Part shown: one piece after another, positions 1 to 6,445 of the stretch
Layout of the letters: each line of letters opens with the position of its first letter
How positions within the stretch are numbered: the first letter of the stretch is position 1
From: Alphaproteobacteria bacterium
GTDB lineage: Bacteria; Pseudomonadota; Alphaproteobacteria; JAAXGF01
Assembly (NCBI GenBank): GCA_012267605.1
Contig: JAAXGF010000150.1
Location: 1-6,504, forward strand
Length of the DNA stretch: 6,504 nt
Direction of reading: 5' to 3'
Notes under the pieces: model-generated
What the model was told of the DNA's origin: nothing
The model's input: the letters and a program-made list of their open reading frames with translations, nothing else
Databases searched by the model: none
Made by a program: the position numbers and the translations under genes

Positions 1-2361
1 ATCAGACCTGGGCAGTTACAAAATGCCTTTAATTCCGCAGTTGCGCTTGATCCAAAATCGTTAGAAGTGTTAACCGGCCTTGGGGCCCTTGCGTTGACTC
101 GCGGAGAGCTTGATCCGTCAGCGGAGTTTTTAGCGCGGGCACAAGAAATCGACTCCGACAATTACCAAGTCAAAGTTCTTGAGGGCGATATTGCGCTTGC
201 CGGAGGTGATTTTGGCAGCGCTGAATCGGCGTTCAAGCAAGCCACTATTTTACGGCCCAATTTCGTCGTTCCGATGCTCGGTGTCGCCCGAGCGCAACTC
301 GCCGGGGGCAAGGCCGAAGACGCGCTCCGGCAGACCGAGGAAGCCATCAAGCTCGCCCCGGGCGTATTCCAAGCCCACTACTTGCGCATGGCGGCCACGT
401 TCGAGCTCAAGAGTTACCAATTAGCGGTGCAATACGCTGATGAGATTCTCGGTGCGGGGGAAGATCATATCCCTACTCTTTTAATTCGGGGTGCGTCGAA
501 TCTCGCTCAAGAATACAACGAAGCTGCGCTTTCCGACCTGAGCCGAGTCGTGGCCGCGGCACCAAACAATGGGTATGCGCGCCGACTCCTCGGTCAGGCA
601 CAATTGCACTTGGGCGAAACGGAACAAGCCTATGAAACCGTTGCCATTGGCGTGGAATCGAACCCCGATGATCTGGGGCTGTTGCGCATGGCTGGTGCCT
701 TGGCTTTTCGCAAGGGCGATCTTGCGACCAGCAGAAAATTCCTTGAGCAGGCTGTCGAGCATGCCCCAGAGAATGCGAAGCTGATAGCCCAGCTTGGACT
801 TACGAACGTCGCCCTCGGCGATCAAGATGCAGGAGTGAAGGAAATTGAGCGGGCGATTGAGTCATCCCCCGACCTATCCCAGCTGGAACTTCGCCTGGTC
901 TTGCAGTACATCGCGGAAGGCAAATACCAAGAGGCAATCAAGGCAGCCAAGCGATTTCAGAATCGACACCCGGAGCTAGGCGCCGGTTATAGCCTTGAAG
1001 CCATGGCCCTCATTTCGCAGGGTGAACGCGATGCGGGAATCGCACTCTTGGAAGAAACACTAGAGCGCCTCCCCGGGGATACAGAGGCCTCGCATCTCCT
1101 GGCGGCGATCGCCCTTACCGAAGATCGCTTGGACGATGCACGAGCACGATACCAAACCGTTCTTGAATTCAATCCCGACCATACCAGAACACTGACACGG
1201 CTCGCCGGGATCGAATTCCGGGATGGGAACAAGGATACCGCACGGGCGTTGTTGTCACAGGCGATCGAGGCCAAAGCTGATGCAGCGGAGCCTCGTGTCG
1301 TGCTGGCCCAAATTTTACTCGTCGAGGGGCAAGTCGATGAGTCTCTCGCCACGGGACAAGAGGGTTTGCGAACCAATCCTGAGCATCCGGCTCTCCTCGA
1401 GGTCGTGGGCAAGGGACAGATCCAAGCCCGCAAGCCCGCGGAAGCGCTTGCGACCTTTCAGCGGCTTACGGAAGCCGCGCCTAATTTGGCGGCGGCCCAC
1501 GTTTTGGTCGCGGGCGCGGCGTTAATTACGCGCGACCTGGACATTGCAGAGGAAGCGGTAAACACAGCGCTATCCATTGAACCCGATCAACGAGCTGCAA
1601 AACTTATGTACGCCAAAATCCCCCTTATCAAGGGAGACATCGACACGTCTCGCTCGCGTATCGCGGAACTCGAATCCGCTTTTCCCGACGAACCGGCCGT
1701 TATGGATCTCACTGGAAACCTGGCGCTAGCGGAGCGACGATTTGACGATGCGGTCACGATTTTCGCCCGCTTGGTTGAGGTCCAGCCGACAGTGGCTTCC
1801 TTGCTTCGCCTGGCCGAATCACGATGGTGGGCGGGAGAGCGAGACGCTGCGATCGAAACCCTGAAGGATTGGCTGGACGACCGGCCCGAGGACCATGCGG
1901 TCCGCTATCGCTTGGGAGAGTATTCTGCCACAGTCGGCCAATGGGAAATGGCCAGGAACAGTTTCGCTGCCGTCGTGGAAACCACTCCCGATAGCGCCGT
2001 TGCCCAGAACAACTTGGCCTGGACCCTGTCGGAACTAGGATCGTTCGCGGAGGCTCTGGTTCACGCAGAGAAGGCCCACGAATTGGCTCCCGAGATCCCG
2101 GAGATCATGGATACCCTAGGAATGATTCACCTTCAAATGGGTAACCACAATGAAGCGGTTGAAAAGTTGGGCCGAGCGGCAATCTTTAGGCCGGACAGCG
2201 GCGGCATTCGATTGAACTACGCACGAGCCCTCTACAAGAGTGGGGATGCACATCGAGCCCGACTTGAGCTCAAAGACATGCTCTCCTCTATCGGTTCGTT
2301 CCCCGAGCGCGACACAGTAAAGGCACTGCTTACGAAGTGGAGCCCATCCCAATCCGAGTAG
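1..2361 (+). CDS. prsT: TPR-repeat protein of the PEP-CTERM/exosortase system, PrsT-like (5' partial)
   Basis: The frame is open from base 1 without a start, so the gene begins upstream; an internal GTG at 67 is not a convincing start because TPR-like sequence continues before it. 786 residues are visible, almost entirely tandem TPR-type helix pairs of about 34 residues with the usual A..G and P signatures (for example AQNNLAWTLSELG and DTLGMIHLQMGNHNEAV near the C-terminus). The protein ends with a PERDTVKALL-type helix. This arrangement, with an AVRYRLGEY segment, the NNLAW repeat and that closing helix, resembles from memory the putative PEP-CTERM system TPR lipoprotein family (PrsT), whose members run to roughly 900 residues. 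If so, about 100-150 N-terminal residues, including a lipoprotein signal, are missing here. Family members lie in exosortase A/exopolysaccharide loci and probably act as periplasmic or outer-membrane scaffolds. It converges on the cytochrome gene 104 bases downstream. The alternative is a generic TPR protein. Confidence 0.72.
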   Translation: MRPGQLQNAFNSAVALDPKSLEVLTGLGALALTRGELDPSAEFLARAQEIDSDNYQVKVLEGDIALAGGDFGSAESAFKQATILRPNFVVPMLGVARAQLAGGKAEDALRQTEEAIKLAPGVFQAHYLRMAATFELKSYQLAVQYADEILGAGEDHIPTLLIRGASNLAQEYNEAALSDLSRVVAAAPNNGYARRLLGQAQLHLGETEQAYETVAIGVESNPDDLGLLRMAGALAFRKGDLATSRKFLEQAVEHAPENAKLIAQLGLTNVALGDQDAGVKEIERAIESSPDLSQLELRLVLQYIAEGKYQEAIKAAKRFQNRHPELGAGYSLEAMALISQGERDAGIALLEETLERLPGDTEASHLLAAIALTEDRLDDARARYQTVLEFNPDHTRTLTRLAGIEFRDGNKDTARALLSQAIEAKADAAEPRVVLAQILLVEGQVDESLATGQEGLRTNPEHPALLEVVGKGQIQARKPAEALATFQRLTEAAPNLAAAHVLVAGAALITRDLDIAEEAVNTALSIEPDQRAAKLMYAKIPLIKGDIDTSRSRIAELESAFPDEPAVMDLTGNLALAERRFDDAVTIFARLVEVQPTVASLLRLAESRWWAGERDAAIETLKDWLDDRPEDHAVRYRLGEYSATVGQWEMARNSFAAVVETTPDSAVAQNNLAWTLSELGSFAEALVHAEKAHELAPEIPEIMDTLGMIHLQMGNHNEAVEKLGRAAIFRPDSGGIRLNYARALYKSGDAHRARLELKDMLSSIGSFPERDTVKALLTKWSPSQSE

Positions 2362-2409
2362 CCACCAATTACAAACTTATGGCATGTTCGGGATTTGCGC
2401 GAATTCACT

Positions 2410-2464
2410 CAAACGAGCCGTAGCGAGTTTGGCGGTGATGTCACTGCCGTATAGCGGCCCGCTA
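2410..2464. terminator. Cluster of three stem-loops between convergent genes, possible bidirectional terminator
   Basis: Three adjacent inverted repeats fill the gap between two convergent stop codons. At 2410-2431, CAAAC pairs with GTTTG, followed by a tandem G/A mismatch and GC/GC around a CGTA loop. At 2431-2448, GGCGGTG pairs with CACTGCC (one G-T wobble) around ATGT. At 2452-2464, TAGCG pairs with CGCTA around GCC, ending two bases from the stop of the minus-strand cytochrome gene. No T-tract follows any of them on either strand, so none is a classical intrinsic terminator. They may instead stabilise 3' ends or assist Rho-dependent termination. The position favours a role; the structure alone is weak evidence. 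Confidence 0.35.
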
Positions 2465-2465
2465 G

Positions 2466-2942
2466 TTACCTTCCCAGCGACGGAAACCGATGGGTAGCAA
2501 AGAGTTTATGGCACTGAACACAGTTCTCGATCATTTCAGAAAGATAGTACCGTTCCGTGTCGATTTTCTGACCGCGCGCCGCCTCGGCCAATTTCTTGGC
2601 ACTTCGATGCAGCTTACGGTCGAGGGCGACAAAGGCCTGCGGCAACGACGCGATGAGCTTGTCCGTCTCCTCGCTATTGCCTGAATGCTCAAGCACGAAA
2701 CTCTGGTGAATTATTCGACTTTGCTCCGCCACAATTCGGTGTTCGCCGATCACCACTGCTTGTACGATTTCGTTGAGAGCACGGGCAATTACCTTCATCT
2801 CTTCCTGAATGAGCCCGCTCAGCTTTGGCGGAATCAAGATTTTGTCGGCTTTGTTCGCCGACTGAAGCTCCCACACAGGCCAGGACACCAAAACCGCGAG
2901 TGCAATTCCGGCAACGGCAATCTGCCTCATACGTTTTCTCAT
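2466..2942 (-). CDS. Secreted monoheme c-type cytochrome, cytochrome c'-like
   Basis: The protein has 158 residues from the chosen ATG at 2942. It opens with a Sec-type signal peptide: basic MRKRMR, a hydrophobic stretch IAVAGIALAVLVSWPVW, and a likely cleavage after LQSA. The mature part is almost all helix-forming, and a single heme-binding CVQCH lies at about residues 141-145, close to the C-terminus. A helical protein of about 130 mature residues with C-terminal CxxCH is the pattern of cytochrome c' (four-helix bundle) and relatives, which bind heme covalently in the periplasm and handle electrons or gases such as NO. I did not identify the specific c' heme-pocket residues. The frame extends upstream to 2993, but that adds residues ahead of the signal peptide; GGGA nine bases before 2942 is a passable ribosome site. 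It is a lone gene, convergent with the TPR gene and divergent from the HAD gene. Family assignment is moderate; secreted c-type cytochrome is strong. Confidence 0.75.
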   Translation of the reverse strand: MRKRMRQIAVAGIALAVLVSWPVWELQSANKADKILIPPKLSGLIQEEMKVIARALNEIVQAVVIGEHRIVAEQSRIIHQSFVLEHSGNSEETDKLIASLPQAFVALDRKLHRSAKKLAEAARGQKIDTERYYLSEMIENCVQCHKLFATHRFPSLGR

Positions 2943-3108
2943 AACAATACGTCCCATCAAAATTGACAATGGCATCACGTGATAATCGGGCACCGTTAGC
3001 CCTAGCGCAATTTGCCAGCACAGGGAAATCTAAAATCAAACCTCTGCTATTCCGTAGTGTTTTGGCGCAGTTTGCAGCGATCGCACATTATCCGACGTCG
3101 GTGTGCCG

Positions 3109-3870
3109 ATGAAGCTCATGGCTCTGATACTCGATGTCGACGGCACTTTGGCCGAAACGGAGACCACCCATCTCAAAGCCGTCAACGGCGCATTCGAATC
3201 AATGGATCTATCGTGGAGATGGTCCCGATCGCTTTACCGCGAGCTATTGGCAACCGCCGGTGGACGAGCGCGGATTTTGCGGTTTCTAATTGAAAACTGT
3301 CCAGGGGAAAACCGCGAGGCCCTCGAAGACCTCGCTGTTCGCCTCCACGCCGAGAAAGATCGGCGGTATCGTGCATCGCTGGAGGCCGGTGAAATCCGCT
3401 TGCGGCCCGGCGCCGAGCGGCTGATCGGCGAGGCGCGCTCCGCTGGACTCGCCTTGGCGGTGGCAACCGCCACCGGCCGGAAGAATTTCGAGATGCTGCT
3501 TCGCCACGCGGGTGGGCCAGAATCCTCTGAGTGGTTCGATGTGGTTTGCACAGGTGGTGACGCAGCCCGTCATAAACCAGCGCCAGACATTTATTTGCAG
3601 GTACTGGCGAAACTCGGACTACCGGCGGGGGCCTGCGTCGCTATTGAGGATTCAAACCTCGGTGTTGCATCGGCGCAGGGGGCGGGGCTGCCAGTGGTCG
3701 TCACTGAATCGAGCTTCACTACTGGAGAGGACTTCGTTGGAGCGATCGCCGTTCTCTCGGACCTTGGAGAGCCGGATCAGACGATGAAAGTGCTGCGCGG
3801 CACAGCCTTCGGAAAACGGTTGGTGGACATCGAGCTTTTGCGGCGCTGGCATCAGGAGGCGACGAAGTGA
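3109..3870 (+). CDS. cbbY: HAD-superfamily phosphatase, CbbY type
   Basis: 253 residues from ATG 3109; GTG 3103 and ATG 3118 are alternative starts, and no strong ribosome site separates them. HAD motif I is DVDGTLAE (nucleophile Asp9, acid/base Asp11), motif II lies in AVATATGR (about 118-124), motif III Lys is in HKPAPDIY (Lys156) and the motif IV acids are in AIEDSNLG (Glu180-Asp181). The helical cap between motifs I and II, with YRELLATAGG, and the DVDGTLAETE start are typical of CbbY. Characterised CbbY removes phosphate from xylulose-1,5-bisphosphate, a misfire product that inhibits Rubisco, in the cytoplasm. No Rubisco or other Calvin-cycle gene is in this window, so the physiological link is inferred; a related sugar-phosphate phosphatase or mutase is the alternative. 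Its last 19 bases overlap the end of a SenA/EgtB-like remnant on the other strand, so its C-terminal tail (RRWHQEATK) may have been shaped by a rearrangement. Confidence 0.85.
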   Translation: MKLMALILDVDGTLAETETTHLKAVNGAFESMDLSWRWSRSLYRELLATAGGRARILRFLIENCPGENREALEDLAVRLHAEKDRRYRASLEAGEIRLRPGAERLIGEARSAGLALAVATATGRKNFEMLLRHAGGPESSEWFDVVCTGGDAARHKPAPDIYLQVLAKLGLPAGACVAIEDSNLGVASAQGAGLPVVVTESSFTTGEDFVGAIAVLSDLGEPDQTMKVLRGTAFGKRLVDIELLRRWHQEATK

Positions 3871-3974
3871 AATCTGGCAAGGTAGATCCAGCGTTCCAGC
3901 GCAAAGAAATTTCGGTAGCGGTCCGTCAAATAACGTCTGCGACTCGGAACTCCGGTGCAGGCAAAACGCTGTCT
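3852..3974 (-). pseudogene. C-terminal remnant of a second SenA/EgtB-type (FGE-sulfatase domain) enzyme
   Basis: On the minus strand an open frame bounded by stops (TGA at 3975-3977 and TGA at 3852-3854) encodes 40 residues containing SRRRYLTDRYRNFF and ending FHFVAS. It aligns without gaps to the last 30 residues of the complete SenA-like protein at 5107-6408, which contain TRSRLITGRYRNFF and end FRTVAA. 14 of 30 residues are identical, including the whole RYRNFF core, and both end at the same stop position. At nucleotide level, 62 of 93 positions match between 3852-3944 and 5107-5199 by hand count. Nothing upstream in this frame resembles the rest of the enzyme: similarity fades above about 3945, where the AT-rich sulfotransferase DNA begins. 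It is therefore a 3' fragment without a start, overlapped by the ends of cbbY on one side and the sulfotransferase on the other. Confidence 0.75.
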
Positions 3975-4969
3975 TCACTATAATAGTTTATTCCGAATTC
4001 TTGGAGTATCTGAAAGGTTCTTGTTTTCTGTTCGTTCGATACTTTTTTCTTCCATCTTTCAACCAGAAATTTTCGGCTTTCGGCACTACCACTTTCGATT
4101 GCTGTGCTGGTCCGATAGCCGGTGTCACTATGGACGACAGTTTTCGAAGGTTTTTTTAGGTGTGCGTCGTAATCGTTCAACGCATCCAATTTTAAACATT
4201 CGCGCAAATATCTGAACGTAGACTGAGGGTTTAATACGATTTCCTCGTAGCTGATGCGCGTCCAAGATTCAGGGATATCTTTGCGAGTAAGAAGATAATT
4301 TTGCAAGTACCAATCCAATATCGCCAATTCGAAAATATCGCCCTCTTCAAAAAGTTGCTTCGAAAAATTCATTTGCTGCTTTGTCAGATGCCGAAAAAGA
4401 GCGCATCGGGAATCCAACAGATATGGCAACCGAGGCAACTTATGGTGAGACAGAGAAACGGAAATGGGATGACGAATCAAAATTAAAATGAGGGCATCGA
4501 ATTCTTCTTCAAACCAACGCAGCATATCTTCACCGCCATGAATAATTTTGAAAAAATTCCGATTCGTTAAAAAACGACCGTCTTTCTGAAAAAAAGTGGA
4601 ATTAAATTCAGTTAACTCGTTTCGGATCAATTTAGAAAAATACCTACCATACTTTAATTCTCGGTCTTGTAATATCGTCGCATCTTCCCAAGAGCTTACT
4701 CCCAGCTCTCTTCGTTTCACCGGATCATTGATGCTCAAGGGTTCGTCGATCGTCTTCATTCCCGGCTCGCTGGCCATTATTTCCAGAACCAGGGTGGAGC
4801 CGCTACGAGGACTCGAAAACATAAAAATATCTGGTTTCGATGCAGGCTGATGAATATTTGAAATTCGGCCAAGAATCTTACGGCGCAACGCGTTTAGCCA
4901 TAAGGGTTCAATGCTTTTCCGTTCGGGTACATTCTGCGAAAAAGCTTGTTCTCTATCGGCAATAAACAT
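3926..4969 (-). CDS. PAPS-dependent sulfotransferase family protein
   Basis: 347 residues from ATG 4969; a TTG two codons earlier is possible, and neither has a clear ribosome site. FMFSSPRSGSTLV (about residues 50-61) matches the 5'-phosphosulfate-binding loop of sulfotransferases. LILIRHPISVSLSHHKL (about 162-178) matches the second conserved motif (RxPxxxxxS), which contacts the 3'-phosphate of PAPS. YEEIVLNPQSTFRYLRECL is a typical late-domain segment. The family transfers sulfate from PAPS to a hydroxyl or amine of a sugar, lipid or small molecule; the acceptor cannot be read here. There is no signal peptide or membrane segment. The gene is strikingly AT-rich against its neighbours, suggesting transfer. 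The tail PAPEFRVADVI is encoded by 3929-3961 and runs out of frame into the SenA/EgtB remnant, so the original C-terminus may have been lost. With an exopolysaccharide-linked TPR gene nearby, polysaccharide sulfation is possible but unproven. Confidence 0.8.
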   Translation of the reverse strand: MFIADREQAFSQNVPERKSIEPLWLNALRRKILGRISNIHQPASKPDIFMFSSPRSGSTLVLEIMASEPGMKTIDEPLSINDPVKRRELGVSSWEDATILQDRELKYGRYFSKLIRNELTEFNSTFFQKDGRFLTNRNFFKIIHGGEDMLRWFEEEFDALILILIRHPISVSLSHHKLPRLPYLLDSRCALFRHLTKQQMNFSKQLFEEGDIFELAILDWYLQNYLLTRKDIPESWTRISYEEIVLNPQSTFRYLRECLKLDALNDYDAHLKKPSKTVVHSDTGYRTSTAIESGSAESRKFLVERWKKKVSNEQKTRTFQILQEFGINYYSEDSVLPAPEFRVADVI

Positions 4970-4975
4970 CTGCAA

Positions 4976-5106
4976 ACGTAAGTGATTTCGGAGACAAATA
5001 AAGAGTTTTCCCTCTTATAACGGAGAACTTAGCACGGGTGGTGTTAGTAGCAAGTTAAAATGGACGGCGTAAACGGCTTGCCGACACCGATCCTTTAGCG
5101 CAATCT
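4976..5106. other. Intergenic gap between SenA-like stop and sulfotransferase start
   Basis: 131 bases separate two genes in the same orientation. On the minus strand CGGC-AA-GCCG (5074-5083) followed by TTT lies 23 bases past the SenA-like stop and could be a weak terminator. A short AAGAG/CTCTT inverted repeat (5001-5016) lies about 30 bases before the sulfotransferase start. Neither is strong and I see no convincing promoter. The sequence turns AT-rich from about 5050 towards the sulfotransferase, so one edge of the foreign-looking block probably falls here. Confidence 0.3.
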
Positions 5107-6408
5107 TCAGGCGGCAACAGTGCGAAATCCCGCCATCACGTCGCGACGATCCGGCGTAAAGAAGTTGCGGTAGCGGCCGGTGATCAAACGGCTGCGAGTT
5201 GCCCAGGCGCCACCACGCAGAACCTTTGTCTCGTAAAACACCGGTTGCGAATAATCTTTATAGGCATCCGGCGAAAAACCCGGGAATGGAGCGAACGTAC
5301 TTGACGTCCATTCCCAAACATTTCCGAGCATTTGCCTACAACCGAATGCACTGTCGCCATCGGGAAGGGCCCCAACGTCGATACAACCGAGCGCGTAACC
5401 ATCCAAGTTAGCATATCGGGGTTCGGGCCGGGTCTCTCCCCACGGGTAAGTTCGTTTTTTCGACTTCAAGCCGTCACTCGCCGGCTCGCCGAGAGCAGCC
5501 GCTTCCCATTCCGACTCCGTCGGTAAGCGGCGCTCCGCCCACGAGCAATAAGCGTTTGCCTCAAACCAATTGACATGAATGACCGGCTGGTGCAGCGGCA
5601 GGGTTTCAACTTGGTCGAATTGCCGGATGTTCCAGTCTCCCTCACCACTGCGTAGCCAGTAGACCGGATGCTGGGCACCCGACGCCCCAAGCCATTTCCA
5701 TCCTTCGTCGCTCCAAAATTCCGCGCGGCGATACCCGCCGGCATCGACGAAAGCAGCGAATTCCTCGTTGGTCACCGGCGCTTTTGCAATGGCGAATGGG
5801 CCGAAGGAAACCGGATAAGCCCATTTCTCATTATCAAAAACGATCGGGGCGTCTGGGTCCGATCCGAGCGTGAAGGTTCCGCCGGGAACCAAAGCGTCGC
5901 CGCCATGACCGCCAGCGCACGAATTCCCAGGTGCCAACCCGGGAGTGAAGCGGGGTTCCGGATAGGCCAGTGTTTGCCGGGAATAAGTGTAGGCTTCCGT
6001 GTGCATGTCTTCGTGGAAGGTTGCGAACTGGTACATATAGCTGTCCTGCTCGCTCGCTTGCCCGGCCTCGAGTCTGGCGATGCACCGATCCATGACGTTT
6101 TCAATGTAATCCAGTGTATCGGGCATCGAGAGGAGTGGCAGATCCCAGCGGACGTCGTGATTGATGGCGATCGAATCGTAGATTTCGTCACCAGGGGGAT
6201 GAATCGGAGCCCGACCGTAAAGGTCGCGCAGAATAAATTTCTCGTAAAACCAGGCAACGTGCCCGATTTCCCAACGCAAAGGGTTGACGATCGGCAAACG
6301 CGGTCCCATTAGCTGATCCTCGTCGAGGCCGGCAACTAGATCCAAAGTGCGCCCGTGGGCTTCGGACATGATGTCCTTGAGGTATTCGGAACTCACTGGT
6401 TGCGTCAT
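5107..6408 (-). CDS. senA: SenA/EgtB-type non-heme iron enzyme, probable selenoneine synthase
   Basis: 433 residues from ATG 6408. The N-terminal DinB-like four-helix domain (about 10-150) carries GHVAWFYE (His50) and FHEDMHTEA (His132, His136), the likely three-histidine iron site of the EgtB class. The C-terminal formylglycine-generating-enzyme-like domain (about 172-433) shows VPGGTFTLGS, KAPVTNEEF, a long conserved block from PVIHVNWFEANAYCSW through RLPTESEWE, YPWGE, MLGNVWEW, LRGGAW and RYRNFF. EgtB enzymes join a sulfur donor to the hercynine imidazole with oxygen; SenA uses a selenosugar instead to make selenoneine. Three things favour SenA: the GPRLPIVNP and YDSIAINHDVRWDLP segments and HEDMHTEA(Y)TYSRQTL, which resemble SenA as I recall it, and above all the divergent SenB-like start 37 bases away. 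No hercynine synthase (EgtD) or SenC is in the window. Cytoplasmic; length is normal for the class. No clear Shine-Dalgarno precedes the start. Ergothioneine-type EgtB is the alternative. Confidence 0.82.
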   Translation of the reverse strand: MTQPVSSEYLKDIMSEAHGRTLDLVAGLDEDQLMGPRLPIVNPLRWEIGHVAWFYEKFILRDLYGRAPIHPPGDEIYDSIAINHDVRWDLPLLSMPDTLDYIENVMDRCIARLEAGQASEQDSYMYQFATFHEDMHTEAYTYSRQTLAYPEPRFTPGLAPGNSCAGGHGGDALVPGGTFTLGSDPDAPIVFDNEKWAYPVSFGPFAIAKAPVTNEEFAAFVDAGGYRRAEFWSDEGWKWLGASGAQHPVYWLRSGEGDWNIRQFDQVETLPLHQPVIHVNWFEANAYCSWAERRLPTESEWEAAALGEPASDGLKSKKRTYPWGETRPEPRYANLDGYALGCIDVGALPDGDSAFGCRQMLGNVWEWTSSTFAPFPGFSPDAYKDYSQPVFYETKVLRGGAWATRSRLITGRYRNFFTPDRRDVMAGFRTVAA

Positions 6409-6445
6409 TGTTTTCGTCCGCGCAACTGACCGCTAGAGTGGCGGT
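6409..6445. promoter_or_regulatory. Compact divergent intergenic region between senA-like and senB-like genes
   Basis: Only 37 bases separate the two divergent start codons (ATG 6408 on minus, GTG 6446 on plus). This is too short for two full back-to-back promoters, so at least one promoter must lie inside the opposite coding region, and expression of the two genes is probably coupled. GAGTGG ending five bases before GTG 6446 is a possible ribosome site for the right-hand gene. I see no convincing operator or -35/-10 pair. Confidence 0.4.

Noticed and set aside
987..1433. 148-codon minus-strand frame inside the TPR gene
   Set aside because: Serine/arginine-rich low-complexity translation, typical of an antisense shadow in GC-rich DNA.
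2490..2966. Two abutting plus-strand frames opposite the cytochrome gene
   Set aside because: They lie antisense to a convincing signal-peptide and CxxCH protein and show no recognisable features.
2963..2986. Perfect TTGACA followed by GATAAT on the plus strand, as a promoter for cbbY
   Set aside because: The spacing is only 12 bases, well short of the 16-18 needed, and the site lies inside the upstream extension of the cytochrome frame.
2943..2993. Longer start for the cytochrome gene (GTG/ATG codons up to 2993)
   Set aside because: It would place 17 extra residues before a well-formed signal peptide, and no better ribosome site supports it.
3852..5199. Site-specific integration (att-type) at the senA 3' end
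   Set aside because: The repeated ends are only about two thirds identical and no integrase or recombinase gene is present between them, so a classical integrative element is not supported.
5668..6312. 214-codon open frame on the plus strand opposite the SenA-like gene
   Set aside because: It is antisense to a complete, motif-rich enzyme and its translation shows no domain, repeat or signal; it reflects codon bias of the real gene.
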